Source: SXTU01 sp964496695 (GTDB taxonomy: Bacteria; Verrucomicrobiota; Verrucomicrobiia; Limisphaerales; SXTU01). From it: DNA of 64,000 nucleotides. The translations under genes and the position numbers were made by a program. A model generated the notes under the pieces. That model searched no databases. It saw nothing but the letters and a program-made list of their open reading frames with translations, and had not been told where the DNA came from. The stretch covers positions 67,588 through 131,587 of the forward strand of contig CAZCBE010000005.1 in assembly GCA_964496695.1 (NCBI GenBank), given 5' to 3'. Numbering within the stretch: the first letter of the stretch is position 1; each line of letters opens with the position of its first letter. This document shows positions 50,077-61,232 of this stretch, piece after piece.

Positions 50077-50606
50077 TCAGTCCTCCACCATCTCAATGTG
50101 CTTGCTGCCGGCGGACGCGAGCAGCTTGCGGGTTTCCTGGTCGTTGAACTTCGGATCGGCCGTCTCAATGACGACGATGAACTTGTCGTGCGTCGCACCC
50201 GCGCAGAACTTGCGGTTCTTCAGGAGCGGATGGTGCAGGCGCGGGAGGCGGTTCAGCAGGAACATGCCAATCAGCGAGCCGAAGGAGGCGAGGAGAATCG
50301 TCAGCTCGTAGCTCACCGGGAAGCTGAAGAACGGGCTGAACATCGGTTTGCCACCGATGACGATCTTGTAGTCGTAGGCGTTCATCCACCAGATCATCAC
50401 CATGCCGGTGGTGTAGCCGGTCGCGCCACCGACGAAGGTGAACCAGCCGACCTTGGAATTCGGAAGGCCCATCGCAGCGTCCATCCCATGCACGGGGAAC
50501 GGCGTGTGGACATCCCATTTGGAGTAGCCGGCGTCGCGCACCTTCTCCGCCGCGTGCATCGCGTCGGCAGGGGTGTCGAATACCGCCATGAGGCCGTAAG
50601 CGTTCA

Positions 50607-50607
<1 letters not shown>
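50077..50607 (-). CDS. actD: Alternative complex III subunit ActD
   Basis: 176 residues. A small alpha/beta start (GLMAVFDTPADAMHAAEKVRDAGYSKWDVHTPFPVHGMDAAMGLP, the DUF3341 pattern) is followed by two hydrophobic helices (about 60-80, FTFVGGATGYTTGMVMIWWM, and about 100-120, LTILLASFGSLIGMFLL). It ends with a short soluble part, HDKFIVVIETADPKFNDQETRKLL. ActD is a peripheral membrane subunit of alternative complex III. Its first base is shared with the last base of the actC stop codon (a TAATG-type junction), typical of tight operons. Confidence 0.92.
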
Positions 50608-52042
<1,435 letters not shown>

Positions 52043-52043
<1 letters not shown>

Positions 52044-55000
52044 TAGTGCTTGGCCCCTTTCTTGGCACCTTCAGCTCCGGACTCCTGCATGAAGTGCGGG
52101 TCCGAGATGTCCCGGTATTCCTCGATGGTCCAGATCTTCGCGTCGGGCATGGCGGGGTTCAGGTTGCGGATGCGGGCGAGATAGGTCGTGCGCGGACGGT
52201 TGTCCAAGAAGCCGAGCACCGTGTAGTTGCGGTCCTGCGTCTTGAGCTTGGACACCGCGCTGTTCGGGTCGAGGGTGTTGCCGAAGGTGATGGCCTCCGC
52301 CGGGCAGGCCTGCTGGCAGGCGGTCTTGATCGCGCCGTCCTTCACGGTCACGTCGTTGCTGGCCCCGGCTTTGACCTTCTGGTTGATCTTCGCGCCTTCG
52401 ATGCGCTGCTGGCAGAAGGTGCATTTCTCCATCACGCCGCGCATGCGGACGGTGACGTCGGGATTCCGGGCCATGGTGACGAGGTCAATCTCGTCGCCGG
52501 GGCGCTGACCAGCGGGGCCCTTGTAGAGACCGATGTCCAGCTTGAAGAAGCTGTCGGCCATCTTGCCGCCGCCGATCGGACGCTTGTTGTAATCGAAGAA
52601 GTTGAACCGGCGGACCTTCCAGGCGCAGTTGTTCGCGCAATACCGCGTGCCGACGCAGCGGTTGTAGGCCATCACGTTCAGGCCTTCGTCGTCGTGGGCC
52701 GTGGCGTTGACCGGGCAGACGCTTTCGCACGGCGCGTTCTCGCAGTGCTGGCACATCATCGGCTGGGTCACGACCTGCGGGTCGTCAATCCACTTCTTGG
52801 TGGCCTGCAGTTCGTCGCGCTCGACGAGGTTGACCGTGTTCGGGTTGCCCTGGCCGCCGGTGGCGTTGCTGAGGAAGGCCTCGATGGTCCCGCCTTGCTT
52901 CTTCTTCTCGGGGTTGCCCGAGTAGTAGCGGTCAATGCGCATCCAGTGCATCTCGCGGCCCTTGGCCACCTGGTCTTTGCCGACGATGGGGATGTTGTTC
53001 TCGCTCTGGCAGGCGATGACGCACGCGGAGCAGCCGGTGCAGGCATTGAGATCCACGACCATGCCCCACTGATGCAGCTTGCTGCCCAGTTCGGGATGGG
53101 TCTTGTAGGGATGCTCGTAAATGTTCTTGATCGTCCCGTCCGGGTTCTTGATCAGGAAATCGGTGTGCCCGTCCAGATCCATGTTCTTCGCGAAGCCGGG
53201 CTGCTTGAGGAACTGGTCCACGTTCGCCTCGCGCACGACCGGGCGGCCATGCAGCGTCCAGTGGTCCTGCGTGCAAATGAACGGGTGCGTGCGGCCGGTG
53301 GTCTTCACCGCCGCGCCGGTCACGAAGCCCACGCCCCCGAGGCGGAGCGGATAGGCGTTGAAGCCGACACTCTTGTCCTCGAAACTCGCCACACGGCCCC
53401 ACTTGCGACCGTAGCCGAGCGCCATGCCGAGCGTGAAATCCGCCATGCCAGGCTGGACCCAGATGCCGCCCTCGACGGTGCGACCATTGGCCGACACGGA
53501 GATCACGTCGCCGTTCTTCAGGCCGAGCTGCGTCGCCGTCTCGCGGCTGATGAGCACGGCATTGTCCCAGACAATCTTGGTGATCGGATCGGGCAGTTCC
53601 TGCAGCCAGCCGTTGTTCGTGTAACGACCGTCATCCACGCTGTAGTCGCGGTGGAAAACGACTTCCAGCTTGTCCTTGGAAGGCGCCGGGGCGGCGGTTG
53701 CCGCCGCAACAGAACCCGCTGCCGCCGTCCAGTTGAACGCAGCGGAAACCGCGACCGACTTCGTGCCGGCAAGCAGGCCGTCGTGCAGGAATTTCTTCCA
53801 CTTCTCCTCGTCGAGCGCGCCGCCGCTAAGGGTGGCAAAGGTCTCGCGGGTCAAATCGTAGGCGCTGGCAGTCGGGTTGCCGAGCAGGAGCCCGAGCACT
53901 TCGCTCTCAGTCAGACCGGCAAACAGTGGCGCGATGAGCGGCTGGATGGCAACGACCGTGCCGTCACTGGTGCGGGCATCACCCCAGGACTCGAGGTAGT
54001 GCGCCGCCGGCAGTTGCCAGGTGGCGTCCTTGGCCGTCTCGTCCTCATGGTAGCCGAGGCGGATGATGGTCTTGGCGGACTTGGTGATCTGCGCCCAGGC
54101 CTCGGCGGCCGTATAAGCCGGATTGGCCCCGAGAACAATCACCGTTTCCGCACCGATCACCGCATCCGCGTTGGAACCTGCGGCCGGAGCCGCATGCAGC
54201 TCGATGGTCTTGCCGAACGCACCCAGCGCTTCGTTCATCGCATGTGCGAGCACATGGACGGCGAGCGGCTGGCGCTGGCCGGCGACGACGAGAGCCGCGC
54301 CCTTGTGAGCCACGAGATCTTTCGCGCACTCGGCAATCCAAGTGGCATCGACCTTGACACCCGCCGCAAGGGCGGCGGTGTTCAACGAGCCGGAGCTGCC
54401 GGAAACCTTCAGCACTTCCGCCGCGAGCTGCGCTGCGACCGCTGCGATCTGGCTGGGAGCCACGCGGAGGCGATGATCGGCACTGCCGCCGGTGAGCGTC
54501 ATCAACGACTCGACCGCGTAGAGGCGGCTGATGAGTTCGAAACCCTTCTCCGTGTCCGGCTTGGAGATCTTGCGCCCCTTCGCGTAGTCACGCGTGTAGC
54601 GATACATCTCGTCCTCGCCACCGAGGAAATCGCAGTCGAGCGAGACGATGCGCTTGGCCTGGCCAAACTTGAAATAAGGCGTGACCGCCCGACCCGTCAC
54701 GAGGCTGGCCGCCTGCGTGTGGATCGTGGCATCCAGCGCGTCATAGGTCGCCCAGACAGCGCTGGGGAGCTTGGCGGCAATTGCCGCGCGGAGGCGGGCG
54801 CGGGTCGGGGAGCTGTTGCTCTCCGCGAGGATCGCAAGGCCACGACCACCGCTGGCCGCCGCGCTCTTGGCGAGCTGCGAGAGGGCGTCCAAGGCGTCCA
54901 CGCGCTTGGCGATGCTGCCCTTGTTGCGGAAGTGCTGGGCGCGGTCCGGGTCGTAAAGGGCGAGCACGGACGCCTGGGCGAACTGGTCGGTGCCGGCCTG

Positions 55001-55390
55001 GTCGGGATGCAGCGGGTTCGGCTCTACCTTGGTCGGACGGCCATCGCTGGACTTGGCCAGCAGGGGAATCGCGCCCGTGCGGGTGGGCATCGCGGTCGCG
55101 AAATGCTGCGGGACACCGTGAATGTAGCCTTCCGGCTGCTTGCCAAAGGGATAGATGTGCTCCGTCGGCCGGCGGCAGCCCGTGAGGCCGAAGCCTGCCA
55201 GCATGAAGGAGGCGGACATCAGCTTCATGAAGTCGCGGCGCGACTCGGCGGTGGTCAGCTCGCTGGCCCCGGCGGGAAACTCCCGCTCCGCCCACTCGCG
55301 GAGTTCAGGAGCATCCGCGAGCGCTTCAGGGCTGCGGAAGTATTGGGGGCCGGTTTCCGGCTCCGGGCAGACAGGGGGGATGAATTTCAT
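52043..55390 (-). CDS. actB: Alternative complex III subunit ActB (molybdopterin-like plus iron-sulfur subunit)
   Basis: 1115 residues. A twin-arginine motif SRRDFMKLMSASFMLAGFGLTGC (Arg51, Arg52) directs export through Tat. The first ~700 residues resemble a molybdopterin oxidoreductase but, as in known ActB, no cofactor-ligand Cys/Ser/SeCys signature is apparent. The last ~350 residues are a four-cluster ferredoxin region: CTGCSACVIACQSENN, CQHCENAPCESVCPVNAT, CVGTRYCANNCAWKVRRFNFFDY and CTFCQQRI...CQQACPAEA. These should hold three [4Fe-4S] and one [3Fe-4S] centres that pass electrons to ActA. Start ATG 55390 overlaps the actA stop by 4 nt. Confidence 0.95.
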
Positions 55391-56037
55391 CGGTGGCAGA
55401 CGGAGCAGCTCTCGCCGGGATGCACGTTCCAATCCTTGACCAGCTTCGCACCCTCCTTTTTGGCAAAGCCCTCAGGGGCCTGCCAGTCGAGGTTGAATAC
55501 CTGGTCGTTGGGACGAATCTTGGCCGCCGGGTCACGGTGGCATTCGAGACAAAAAGCCATGCCCAGTGACTTGCTGTGGCGCACCTCGTCCATCTTGTTC
55601 ACCGGGCCGTGGCAATGCACGCAGGAGACGCCGCGGTTGACGTGGACGGAATGGTTAAAATAGACGAAATCCGGGGTCTTGTGGATCTGCACCCACGGAA
55701 TCGGCTTGCCGGTCGCCGCTGACTCGCGGACGAGCGCGAGCTTGGGGTCGTCCTTCAGCACCTGATTGTGGCAGTTCATGCAGGTGCTGGCCGCCGGAAC
55801 ATTCGAATACCAGGACTTCTCCACGCCGTTGTGGCAGTAGCGGCAGTCAATCGCGAGCTGATCCGCATGGATCGCATGGCTGAAGGCCACGGGCTGGACG
55901 GGCGTGTAGCCGACGCGCGCATACTTCGGCGTCATGTAGTAGGTGAGCCCGGCCGTGACCACGCCACCGACGAGCAACCCGCCCGCGATGACCATCGCGG
56001 GCAGCTTGTTCGTCCACTTCGGAAAGATGTCTGACAT
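55387..56037 (-). CDS. actA: Alternative complex III subunit ActA (pentaheme cytochrome c)
   Basis: 216 residues with one N-terminal membrane helix (about 13-33, LPAMVIAGGLLVGGVVTAGLT) and a periplasmic domain with exactly five CxxCH heme sites: CRYCH, CMNCH, CVHCH, CLECH and CSVCH (the last at the very C terminus). This matches the pentaheme ActA of Rhodothermus and Flavobacterium, first gene of the operon. It accepts electrons from the ActB clusters and hands them to ActE or other cytochromes. The start at ATG 56037 gives a short lead MSDIFPKWTNK. The 609-bp upstream gap should contain the operon promoter. Confidence 0.95.
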   Translation of the reverse strand: MSDIFPKWTNKLPAMVIAGGLLVGGVVTAGLTYYMTPKYARVGYTPVQPVAFSHAIHADQLAIDCRYCHNGVEKSWYSNVPAASTCMNCHNQVLKDDPKLALVRESAATGKPIPWVQIHKTPDFVYFNHSVHVNRGVSCVHCHGPVNKMDEVRHSKSLGMAFCLECHRDPAAKIRPNDQVFNLDWQAPEGFAKKEGAKLVKDWNVHPGESCSVCHR

Positions 56038-56073
56038 GGTGAGTTGGTAATTGTCAGGAGCCGGCACCAGTTT

Positions 56074-56087
56074 GTGAATTATTTCAC
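56074..56087. promoter_or_regulatory. Possible operator upstream of actA
   Basis: GTGAATTATTTCAC, an inverted repeat with 5-bp arms (GTGAA/TTCAC) around an AT-rich centre, 36 bp upstream of the actA start. Such GTGA-n6-TCAC forms resemble CRP/FNR-type sites, but a single occurrence is weak evidence. The remainder of 56088-56351 shows no gene. Confidence 0.35.
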
Positions 56088-56351
56088 ATCACCGCCGACT
56101 ATTTTTTGCTACGCGCGAAACTACTCAGGTTAAGCCGGACACGGAAACGGTCGCGACTGCCAAGGTGGTTTAATTCAGCCGCCACCAGACTGCAAGTCCC
56201 GCCACCGTCACCGGACCACATTTCGGTTTTGTTTATGCCTGCGATAAGCGGAACCAGCCGCGCTGATGTTCCGTTCGCCCGCAAGCGAAAGCCCGTTTCT
56301 AAAGATTCCCCGCCAACCGTCAACCGCGAAGTATCCACGGACGAAGAAAAA

Positions 56352-56544
56352 GGCGCTGCTCGACACTGCCCCCGATGAACGAAATCCCCCGGAGCGCGGC
56401 TGCGTCGCGGAGACCTGCCGCAGCGGCCGCACCTGGCCGGAGGCGCTGAGTAGTTCCAACCACGCTCGCTGCTCGGACGTTGCTGCGGCTGATCCCGCGC
56501 CGAGCGGGACACCGCCCCGCTCCGGGCAGTGCCAAGATGTGCCC
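56352..56544. repeat. TIR element family, copy D
   Basis: Left end GGCGCTGCTCGACACTGCC; right end GGGCAGTGCCAAGATGTGCC. The inner arms GGAGCGCGGCTGCGTCGCGG and GCCGAGCGGGACACCGCC are partly inverted. No target duplication is visible around it. It lies in the 609-bp gap between actA and the sulfatase gene. Confidence 0.65.
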
Positions 56545-56646
56545 GATCCCGCCCACACGGATGAATAAGCCTTTTCCATCCGTGTCACCCGCGCGATCCG
56601 CAGTTTCAATTCGGAGTTCGGTTCGGGCCCAAGATCAGCCTGCCTG

Positions 56647-58113
56647 TCACTTCGCCGCCTTTTTTCCCGCCTTGCCTGCGGGCCGGTAAGGCTCGGCCCA
56701 GTTTTTGGCCACGAGCGCTTTCAGTTCCTTCACCGTGGCCGCGTGCTTGGGGTCGCCGGCCAGATCGTGCAGTTCCTGCGGATCGTTCTGAATGTCGAAG
56801 AGTTGCGCGCCCTGCTGGCCGCCGTCCCATTCCGTGTAGCGCCACTGTTCGGTGCGCACGCTGTGGCCGGAGAAAGTGCCGCGCCAGGTCTGGGTGAAAG
56901 CGGGCTTGGTCCAGGTGGCGGCGGGGTTGTCCAGCAACGGCCGGAGGCTCGCGCCCGCCAAGTTCTTCGGCGGCGTGAGTCCCGCGAGGTCGGCGAGCGT
57001 GGGGTAGAGATCCACCAGTTCAACGGTGCGCTGGCTCACGCCGCCGTTGCCCTTCGCCCCGGGCGCGTAGATGGCCAGCGGCACGCGGGCGGAGCCTTCC
57101 CAGAGGCTCTGCTTCATCCACAGGCCGTGCTCGCCCTCGTGATAGCCGTGGTCGCTCCAGAAGACGACAATGGTGTTCTGCGCGAGCTTGAGACGCTCGA
57201 GCGCGTCGAGCAACCGGCCCACCTGCGCGTCCACGAACGAGATGGTCGCGTAATACGCCTGCTTGGCCTCGCGGGATTGCGTCTCCGTGGTGCCGAACCA
57301 CGGCCATGGCGCGACGGACGCGAGCGACGGCGCAGGGGCGGCCTTGGCCTCCGCAAACGGCCCGGCCGGCATGGTGATCTTCTCCATCGGATAGAGATCG
57401 AAGTATTTCTTCGGCGCGATGTAGGGGCAGTGCGGACGGTAAAACCCGGCGGCGATGAAGAAGGGCTTGTCCCGGTTCGCCTCCAGCAGCTTGATGACCT
57501 CGCTGGCGACCTTGCCATCGGTCTGCTCCTCGTCGGTGCCCTCGGCCTTCAGGAAGGCGAGCGCGCTGCCGAGGCCGCGTTTGGGCGTATAGTTGGTGAG
57601 CTTGTCCTCCTCGTCCTTGTCACGGCCGCGAGGATTGAGGGCGACGTTCCACGACGGGGCGTCATCGAGACCGGGCGTGCCGATCTGGCCAGGGTTGCCG
57701 TAGTGGTAAATCTTCCCAACCCGGGCGGCAAAGTAACCCTGCTTCATGAACATCTGCGGCAGTGTCACCACGTCCGGCAGATGCGTGCGGAAGTGATACT
57801 GGAGGTCGAAGACGCGCGTGGTGTCCGGGCGCAGACCGGTCATCAGCGACGAGCGGCTGGGCGAACACAGCGGAAACTGGCAATACGCGCGGTCGAAGCG
57901 CACACCCATCCGCGCGAGCCGGTCAATGTTCGGCGACTTCACGACCGGATGCCCGTAGCAGCCAAGGCTGTTGCTCATGTCGTCCACGGAGATGAAGAGG
58001 ACGTTGGGCTTCGCAGGGGCGGCGGAAGAGTAGTCAGTGATTAGTGAGAAAGTGATCAGTCCGAGCAGCAAAACGATGCGTCGGCGAAGCGAAAGGAGGA
58101 CGTGGCGTGTCAT
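56647..58113 (-). CDS. Secreted formylglycine-type sulfatase (iduronate-2-sulfatase-like)
   Basis: 488 residues. A signal peptide (about 1-31, RRRIVLLLGLITFSLITDYSSAA) precedes the alkaline-phosphatase-like fold. The metal aspartates are NVLFISVDDMSN (Asp44, Asp45) and the active-site motif is FPLCSPSRSSLMTG with Cys83, the residue matured to formylglycine. FWSDHGYHEGEHGLWMKQSLWEGSARVP supplies the C-terminal metal ligands. The sequence pattern (GCYGHPVVKSPNIDRLA and FFIAAGFYRPHCPY) fits iduronate-2-sulfatase-like enzymes that act on sulfated polysaccharides. Such sulfatases are abundant in Verrucomicrobiota. Maturation by an FGE or anSME enzyme is required and not encoded here. Confidence 0.92.
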   Translation of the reverse strand: MTRHVLLSLRRRIVLLLGLITFSLITDYSSAAPAKPNVLFISVDDMSNSLGCYGHPVVKSPNIDRLARMGVRFDRAYCQFPLCSPSRSSLMTGLRPDTTRVFDLQYHFRTHLPDVVTLPQMFMKQGYFAARVGKIYHYGNPGQIGTPGLDDAPSWNVALNPRGRDKDEEDKLTNYTPKRGLGSALAFLKAEGTDEEQTDGKVASEVIKLLEANRDKPFFIAAGFYRPHCPYIAPKKYFDLYPMEKITMPAGPFAEAKAAPAPSLASVAPWPWFGTTETQSREAKQAYYATISFVDAQVGRLLDALERLKLAQNTIVVFWSDHGYHEGEHGLWMKQSLWEGSARVPLAIYAPGAKGNGGVSQRTVELVDLYPTLADLAGLTPPKNLAGASLRPLLDNPAATWTKPAFTQTWRGTFSGHSVRTEQWRYTEWDGGQQGAQLFDIQNDPQELHDLAGDPKHAATVKELKALVAKNWAEPYRPAGKAGKKAAK

Positions 58114-58228
58114 GGGAGGGAAGACGGTGGAGCGGTGAAAAGGTTATGGGCGATCAAAATCTTGAGCGCAGTTCGAGTCGGCAAAGGCCTGCGCACTATT
58201 GCACGCCTGTCGGAGCGTGATCGCAAAG

Positions 58229-58648
58229 TCAGGTCGTTCGCACTGCATACACTCGAATCCAGAATCCGGTCTGACCAAAGTTCGACAGGTAGATGTGACA
58301 CCGGTGGACTCGGTTGCGCTGCCGAAGTAACCGCATCGTATAGCCGTTGTAGAGCTGTCCGCCCAGATAGTGGTGTCCGAAGCGCGCCAGCACGGAGCGA
58401 TAGCTGCCTTGAGTTGGTGAAACGCCGATCTCAATGTCGTGCGTCGCAACTCCCTGCCCGCGTGGCTCAATGCGCCAGCTTACGGAGCCGCTGCCATCGG
58501 CAGTGGTGTGCTCCGCGTAAAGCACCGCCGCGTCGTGAACCAGCAAGCTGGTGAGCACCATGTCAGCGAAGCCGACTGCATTCTCCTCGCCGCCGGAGAG
58601 TTCTGGCAGTTGCGTAACTTCAGGGACATCGAGCTGCTCCATGCTCAA
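58229..58648 (-). CDS. Hypothetical 139-residue protein
   Basis: No family recognised. The residues run MSMEQLDVPEVTQLPELSGGEENAVGFADM then a mix of beta-like strands: AAVLYAEHTT, GSGSVSWRIEPRGQG, THDIEIGVSPTQGSYRSVL and HRCHIYLSNFGQTGFWIRVYAV. There is no signal peptide or membrane helix. It lies upstream of the sulfatase gene (115 bp), same strand, and is isolated from the DUF1080 gene by 100 bp. Composition is less GC-rich than the flanks. It may be an orphan gene or the remains of something larger; confidence is limited. Confidence 0.5.
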   Translation of the reverse strand: MSMEQLDVPEVTQLPELSGGEENAVGFADMVLTSLLVHDAAVLYAEHTTADGSGSVSWRIEPRGQGVATHDIEIGVSPTQGSYRSVLARFGHHYLGGQLYNGYTMRLLRQRNRVHRCHIYLSNFGQTGFWIRVYAVRTT

Positions 58649-58748
58649 GAATTGGCCAGTCGCGAATTCCGCCCATGTGAGGAGTTGAACTCAGTTGTGA
58701 AGCCTGATCCGCCTCCTCACGTCGGCGGCTACGAGGCGCACGCGCCGC

Positions 58749-59522
58749 TCAGAAATCCGTGTTCGCTTCCTTGATATCCAGCTCCTTGATCCAAGTGTTG
58801 CGATAGCGCACGTCGTGGCCTTCGCACTGGAGCTTGAGGCCCTGCGGCGTGTCGGTGATGCCCTGGCCTTTGTCGTTGCCGCCGTCCACGCCGGAATTCG
58901 CCCCGCCCCAGACCTGGTTGATCTCCACGTTCTTGTGGACCTTCTGGCCGTTGAAATACATGGAGACCATCGCCTTCTCCACCCGTTTGCCATCCTTGAA
59001 GCGCGCCGCCCTGAAAACGATGTCGTAGCTGTTCCACTTCCCGAGGCCGGCGAAGGCGTGATACGGCGACTCGGTCTCGTTGATCACCGCGCCCATGCCG
59101 TGCTTGGTCTTGTCGCCTTCCATGATCTGGATTTCGTAGCGGTTCTGGAGATACACACCGCTGTTGCCGCGCGGGTTCATGACCAGGAACTCGATGTGCA
59201 GGCGGAAGTCGCGATAAGGCTTCTTGGTGACGATGTCCGCCGTGCCATATTTGCCGCCGGCGGCCACGGGATCGTCGGTCATCACCACGGTTTTGCCCTT
59301 GTCCACCGGGTCCTCCACGATCTTCCACTTGATAGGCAGCGCGGAGGCAAAACGCGGCCCCTGCCAGTAAGTCCACTTCTCATCCAGCATGGTGCGCGAG
59401 CCATCAATGATGACCTCCGCGCCCGCGATGGGCTTGGCCCCGACGCCGATGGCCTGATCGGCGGCACGGGCGGAGAGGACGCTGAAAACGACGAGGGCAA
59501 GCGGCAGGAGAATACGTTTCAT
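58749..59522 (-). CDS. Secreted DUF1080 protein, copy 2
   Basis: 257 residues. Signal peptide MKRILLPLALVVFSVLSARA. The DUF1080 (concanavalin-like) domain shows KKPYRDFRLHIEFLVMNPRGNSGVYLQNRYEIQIME, then YDIVFRAARFKDGKRVEKAMVSMYFNGQKVHKNVEINQVWGG and, at the C terminus, CEGHDVRYRNTWIKELDI. Compared with copy 1 it has an N-terminal extension (about 40-100, WTYWQGPRFASALPIKWKIVEDP). The family is linked to cleavage of 3-keto-glycosides. Same strand as copy 3 but separated by a REP doublet. The start at ATG 59522 opens the signal peptide; an in-frame extension upstream crosses repeat DNA. Confidence 0.9.
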   Translation of the reverse strand: MKRILLPLALVVFSVLSARAADQAIGVGAKPIAGAEVIIDGSRTMLDEKWTYWQGPRFASALPIKWKIVEDPVDKGKTVVMTDDPVAAGGKYGTADIVTKKPYRDFRLHIEFLVMNPRGNSGVYLQNRYEIQIMEGDKTKHGMGAVINETESPYHAFAGLGKWNSYDIVFRAARFKDGKRVEKAMVSMYFNGQKVHKNVEINQVWGGANSGVDGGNDKGQGITDTPQGLKLQCEGHDVRYRNTWIKELDIKEANTDF

Positions 59523-59596
59523 GGGCGCAAAGACGGTTGACTTGCAGCGAGCATGGCCATGCCCGGCGGGGAAATCAAACCTGAGTTTACGGCCCG

Positions 59597-59692
59597 GCGC
59601 GCGGCATTCATACCGCTTCACCGTCCGAACGCGGTTGGACACGGGCTCGCCACCGGGCGGCGCACGTTGAAGCGGCATCAATGCCGCGCTCC
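59597..59692. repeat. REP doublet, GCGGCATTCATACCGC type
   Basis: Arms 59597-59621 and 59665-59692 are inverted and share GCGCGGCATT and TTGAAGCGGCAT words. It is a sister of 754-848 and lies between two DUF1080 genes. Confidence 0.75.
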
Positions 59693-59697
59693 GCCGC

Positions 59698-60387
59698 CTA
59701 CTTCGTCAGTTCCTTGAGCCGTATATTCCGATACCGGACTTCCATGGCGGTTTCCTTGGCCCCGACGCCGTGGACTTGCAGGGCGATGAAGCCTTTGGGC
59801 GTCATGCCGTCCTTCAGGTCCGCCGCCGCCACGCCATTGATCCAGGTCTTGATGGAGTCGCCCCGGCACTCGACCCGGAACTTGTTCCATTCCTTCTGCT
59901 TGAAGGCCTTGCCCGCCTCGGGCTGGTTCTTAAGGTCGTAGAGCCAGCCGCGCCGGCCCTCGTCGTAGATGCCGGCGCTCCAAGCGCGGGCGGAGGCGTC
60001 AATCTCGACCTGGTAGCCGTGGACCCGGCCGGTGGGGACCTTGATGGTCTTGCCCTTCCACTCGTATTCCTTGGGCTCGTCAAAGCAATGGCTGCGGATC
60101 TGGACGCCGGCGTTCAGGCCCGGCTGGATGTTGAACTCGACCTCCAGGATGAAATCCCCGTAGTCCTTGGTGGTGCAGAGGAAGGAATTGGGGGTGTTGG
60201 GCCGGGAAGTGCCGACAATCTCGTTGTTTTCGATGCGGTAGTCGGCTTTGCCGCCCTTCTGGACCCAGCCATCAAGGTTCTTGCCGTTGAAGAGGTCGGT
60301 CCAGCCCTCGGCGTCGGATTTGTCCGCCGCCAGCGCGGGAGACAGGAGGGCGGACAGAGCGAGGGTCAGGGACAGCAGGAGTTTCAT
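59698..60387 (-). CDS. Secreted DUF1080 protein, copy 3
   Basis: 229 residues. Signal peptide MKLLLSLTLALSALLSPALA. The domain reads EGWTDLFNGKNLDGWVQKGGKADYRIENNEIVGTS, then GDFILEVEFNIQPGLNAGVQIRSHCF and GYQVEIDASARAWSAGIYDEGRRGWLYDLK, ending WINGVAAADLKDGMTPKGFIALQVHGVGAKETAMEVRYRNIRLKEL. It is the most canonical of the three DUF1080 proteins in length and motif order, and probably acts on glucoside or keto-glycoside linkages in the periplasm. Start ATG 60387. Confidence 0.93.
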   Translation of the reverse strand: MKLLLSLTLALSALLSPALAADKSDAEGWTDLFNGKNLDGWVQKGGKADYRIENNEIVGTSRPNTPNSFLCTTKDYGDFILEVEFNIQPGLNAGVQIRSHCFDEPKEYEWKGKTIKVPTGRVHGYQVEIDASARAWSAGIYDEGRRGWLYDLKNQPEAGKAFKQKEWNKFRVECRGDSIKTWINGVAAADLKDGMTPKGFIALQVHGVGAKETAMEVRYRNIRLKELTK

Positions 60388-60472
60388 GGGTTCAGTCAAA
60401 ATGCCGGTCTTGCCACAGGGAAATCCGGCTGCCCCCAAGGACGGACCAGGGGGAAACCGGGTTACAAACCGC

Positions 60473-60907
60473 TCACCGCAGGACCAGCAGGTTCGAGAAC
60501 CGCTGTGCGCGAAGGCGGAATTCGGTCTTTACCCGGCTGACGACATACCCCTGGGCCTCGAAATGGCCGGGCTTGTTCCAGAGGAGGTAGAGCTCCAAGG
60601 CGTTGGGTTCGCGCCGGGTGGCGGCCCGAAAATCGGCCGTGCGGTCGGCCAAAATGCGCTGGGCCACCCCCCAGGCGACCTCCGGGTTGTCGTATTCCCG
60701 AGATTTCGAGTAGCTACGCCAGACGGCGGGCATGATCTGGAACCGGCTGACCTCCCCGCTGCCACCCCGCATGAGGTCGGACTTGCTGCGCTGCGGGGTA
60801 GTCGCGCCCGACTCGAACATGGCCAGCGAGTTCCGCAGAGGCATGGCCTCGCAGGAACTTAAGCCGAGCCATCCGAGCAGCGCCAAACCGATGATGATGG
60901 TTTTCAT
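60473..60907 (-). CDS. Small lipoprotein with lytic-transglycosylase-like (SLT) fold
   Basis: 144 residues. MKTIIIGLALLGWLGLSSC gives a lipobox (LSSC at residues 16-19). The mature part has an SLT-like pattern: MFESGATTPQR with a candidate catalytic Glu, then SGEVSRFQIMPAVWRSYS (the GxxSRFQIxP signature), AWGVAQRILADRTADF and LELYLLWNKPGHFE. It is shorter than most transglycosylases, with only the core kept. It probably cleaves or binds peptidoglycan. The gene reads out of a 630-bp gap full of palindromic elements. Confidence 0.72.
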   Translation of the reverse strand: MKTIIIGLALLGWLGLSSCEAMPLRNSLAMFESGATTPQRSKSDLMRGGSGEVSRFQIMPAVWRSYSKSREYDNPEVAWGVAQRILADRTADFRAATRREPNALELYLLWNKPGHFEAQGYVVSRVKTEFRLRAQRFSNLLVLR

Positions 60908-61036
60908 AGGGGATTCGTCCCGACGACACGCCGGGCCAGACCGTTGGGAATACGAGCATACCCTCCGTCGCCCGGCAATAGGGAATTTTCCCCCTCGGAC
61001 AGGCTGGGCTCTCCCGGAGCGCGGGGGAAGCAAGGG

Positions 61037-61118
61037 AGGAGGAGGATTAAGATCAGGATTACGAGCAGGAGGCTGGCCCAAGCCCTCGTGCTCCTGATCT
61101 TGATCCTAATCCTGCTCC
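61037..61118. repeat. Inverted repeat of AGGATTAAGATCAGGATTA type
   Basis: The left arm 61037-61071 is mirrored by CTCCTGATCTTGATCCTAATCC (61091-61113). It is a relative of 47636-47712. It is one of three palindromes in the gap 60908-61537, which I find otherwise empty. Confidence 0.8.
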
Positions 61119-61160
61119 GGCTGCTGTTTGCCTTGTGGGGCCGGATTCCAGCCTGCCTCA

Positions 61161-61232
61161 CCGGGCATCCTGCCCGCGTTGCCAACCGATCACCAAAAAG
61201 GCCCGAGCCAGGATGCGCGGGCAAGATGCCCG
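61161..61232. repeat. Inverted repeat CCGGGCATCC...GATGCCCG
   Basis: CCGGGCATCCTGCCCGCG (61161-61178) and CGCGGGCAAGATGCCCG (61216-61232) are inverted around a 37-bp spacer. Confidence 0.75.

Noticed and set aside
56352..56544. Target duplication around TIR copy D
   Set aside because: No matching direct repeat of 7-10 bp was found on both sides.
58439..58774. 111-codon plus-strand gene
   Set aside because: It overlaps two minus-strand genes in the opposite direction and shows no domain or ribosome site.
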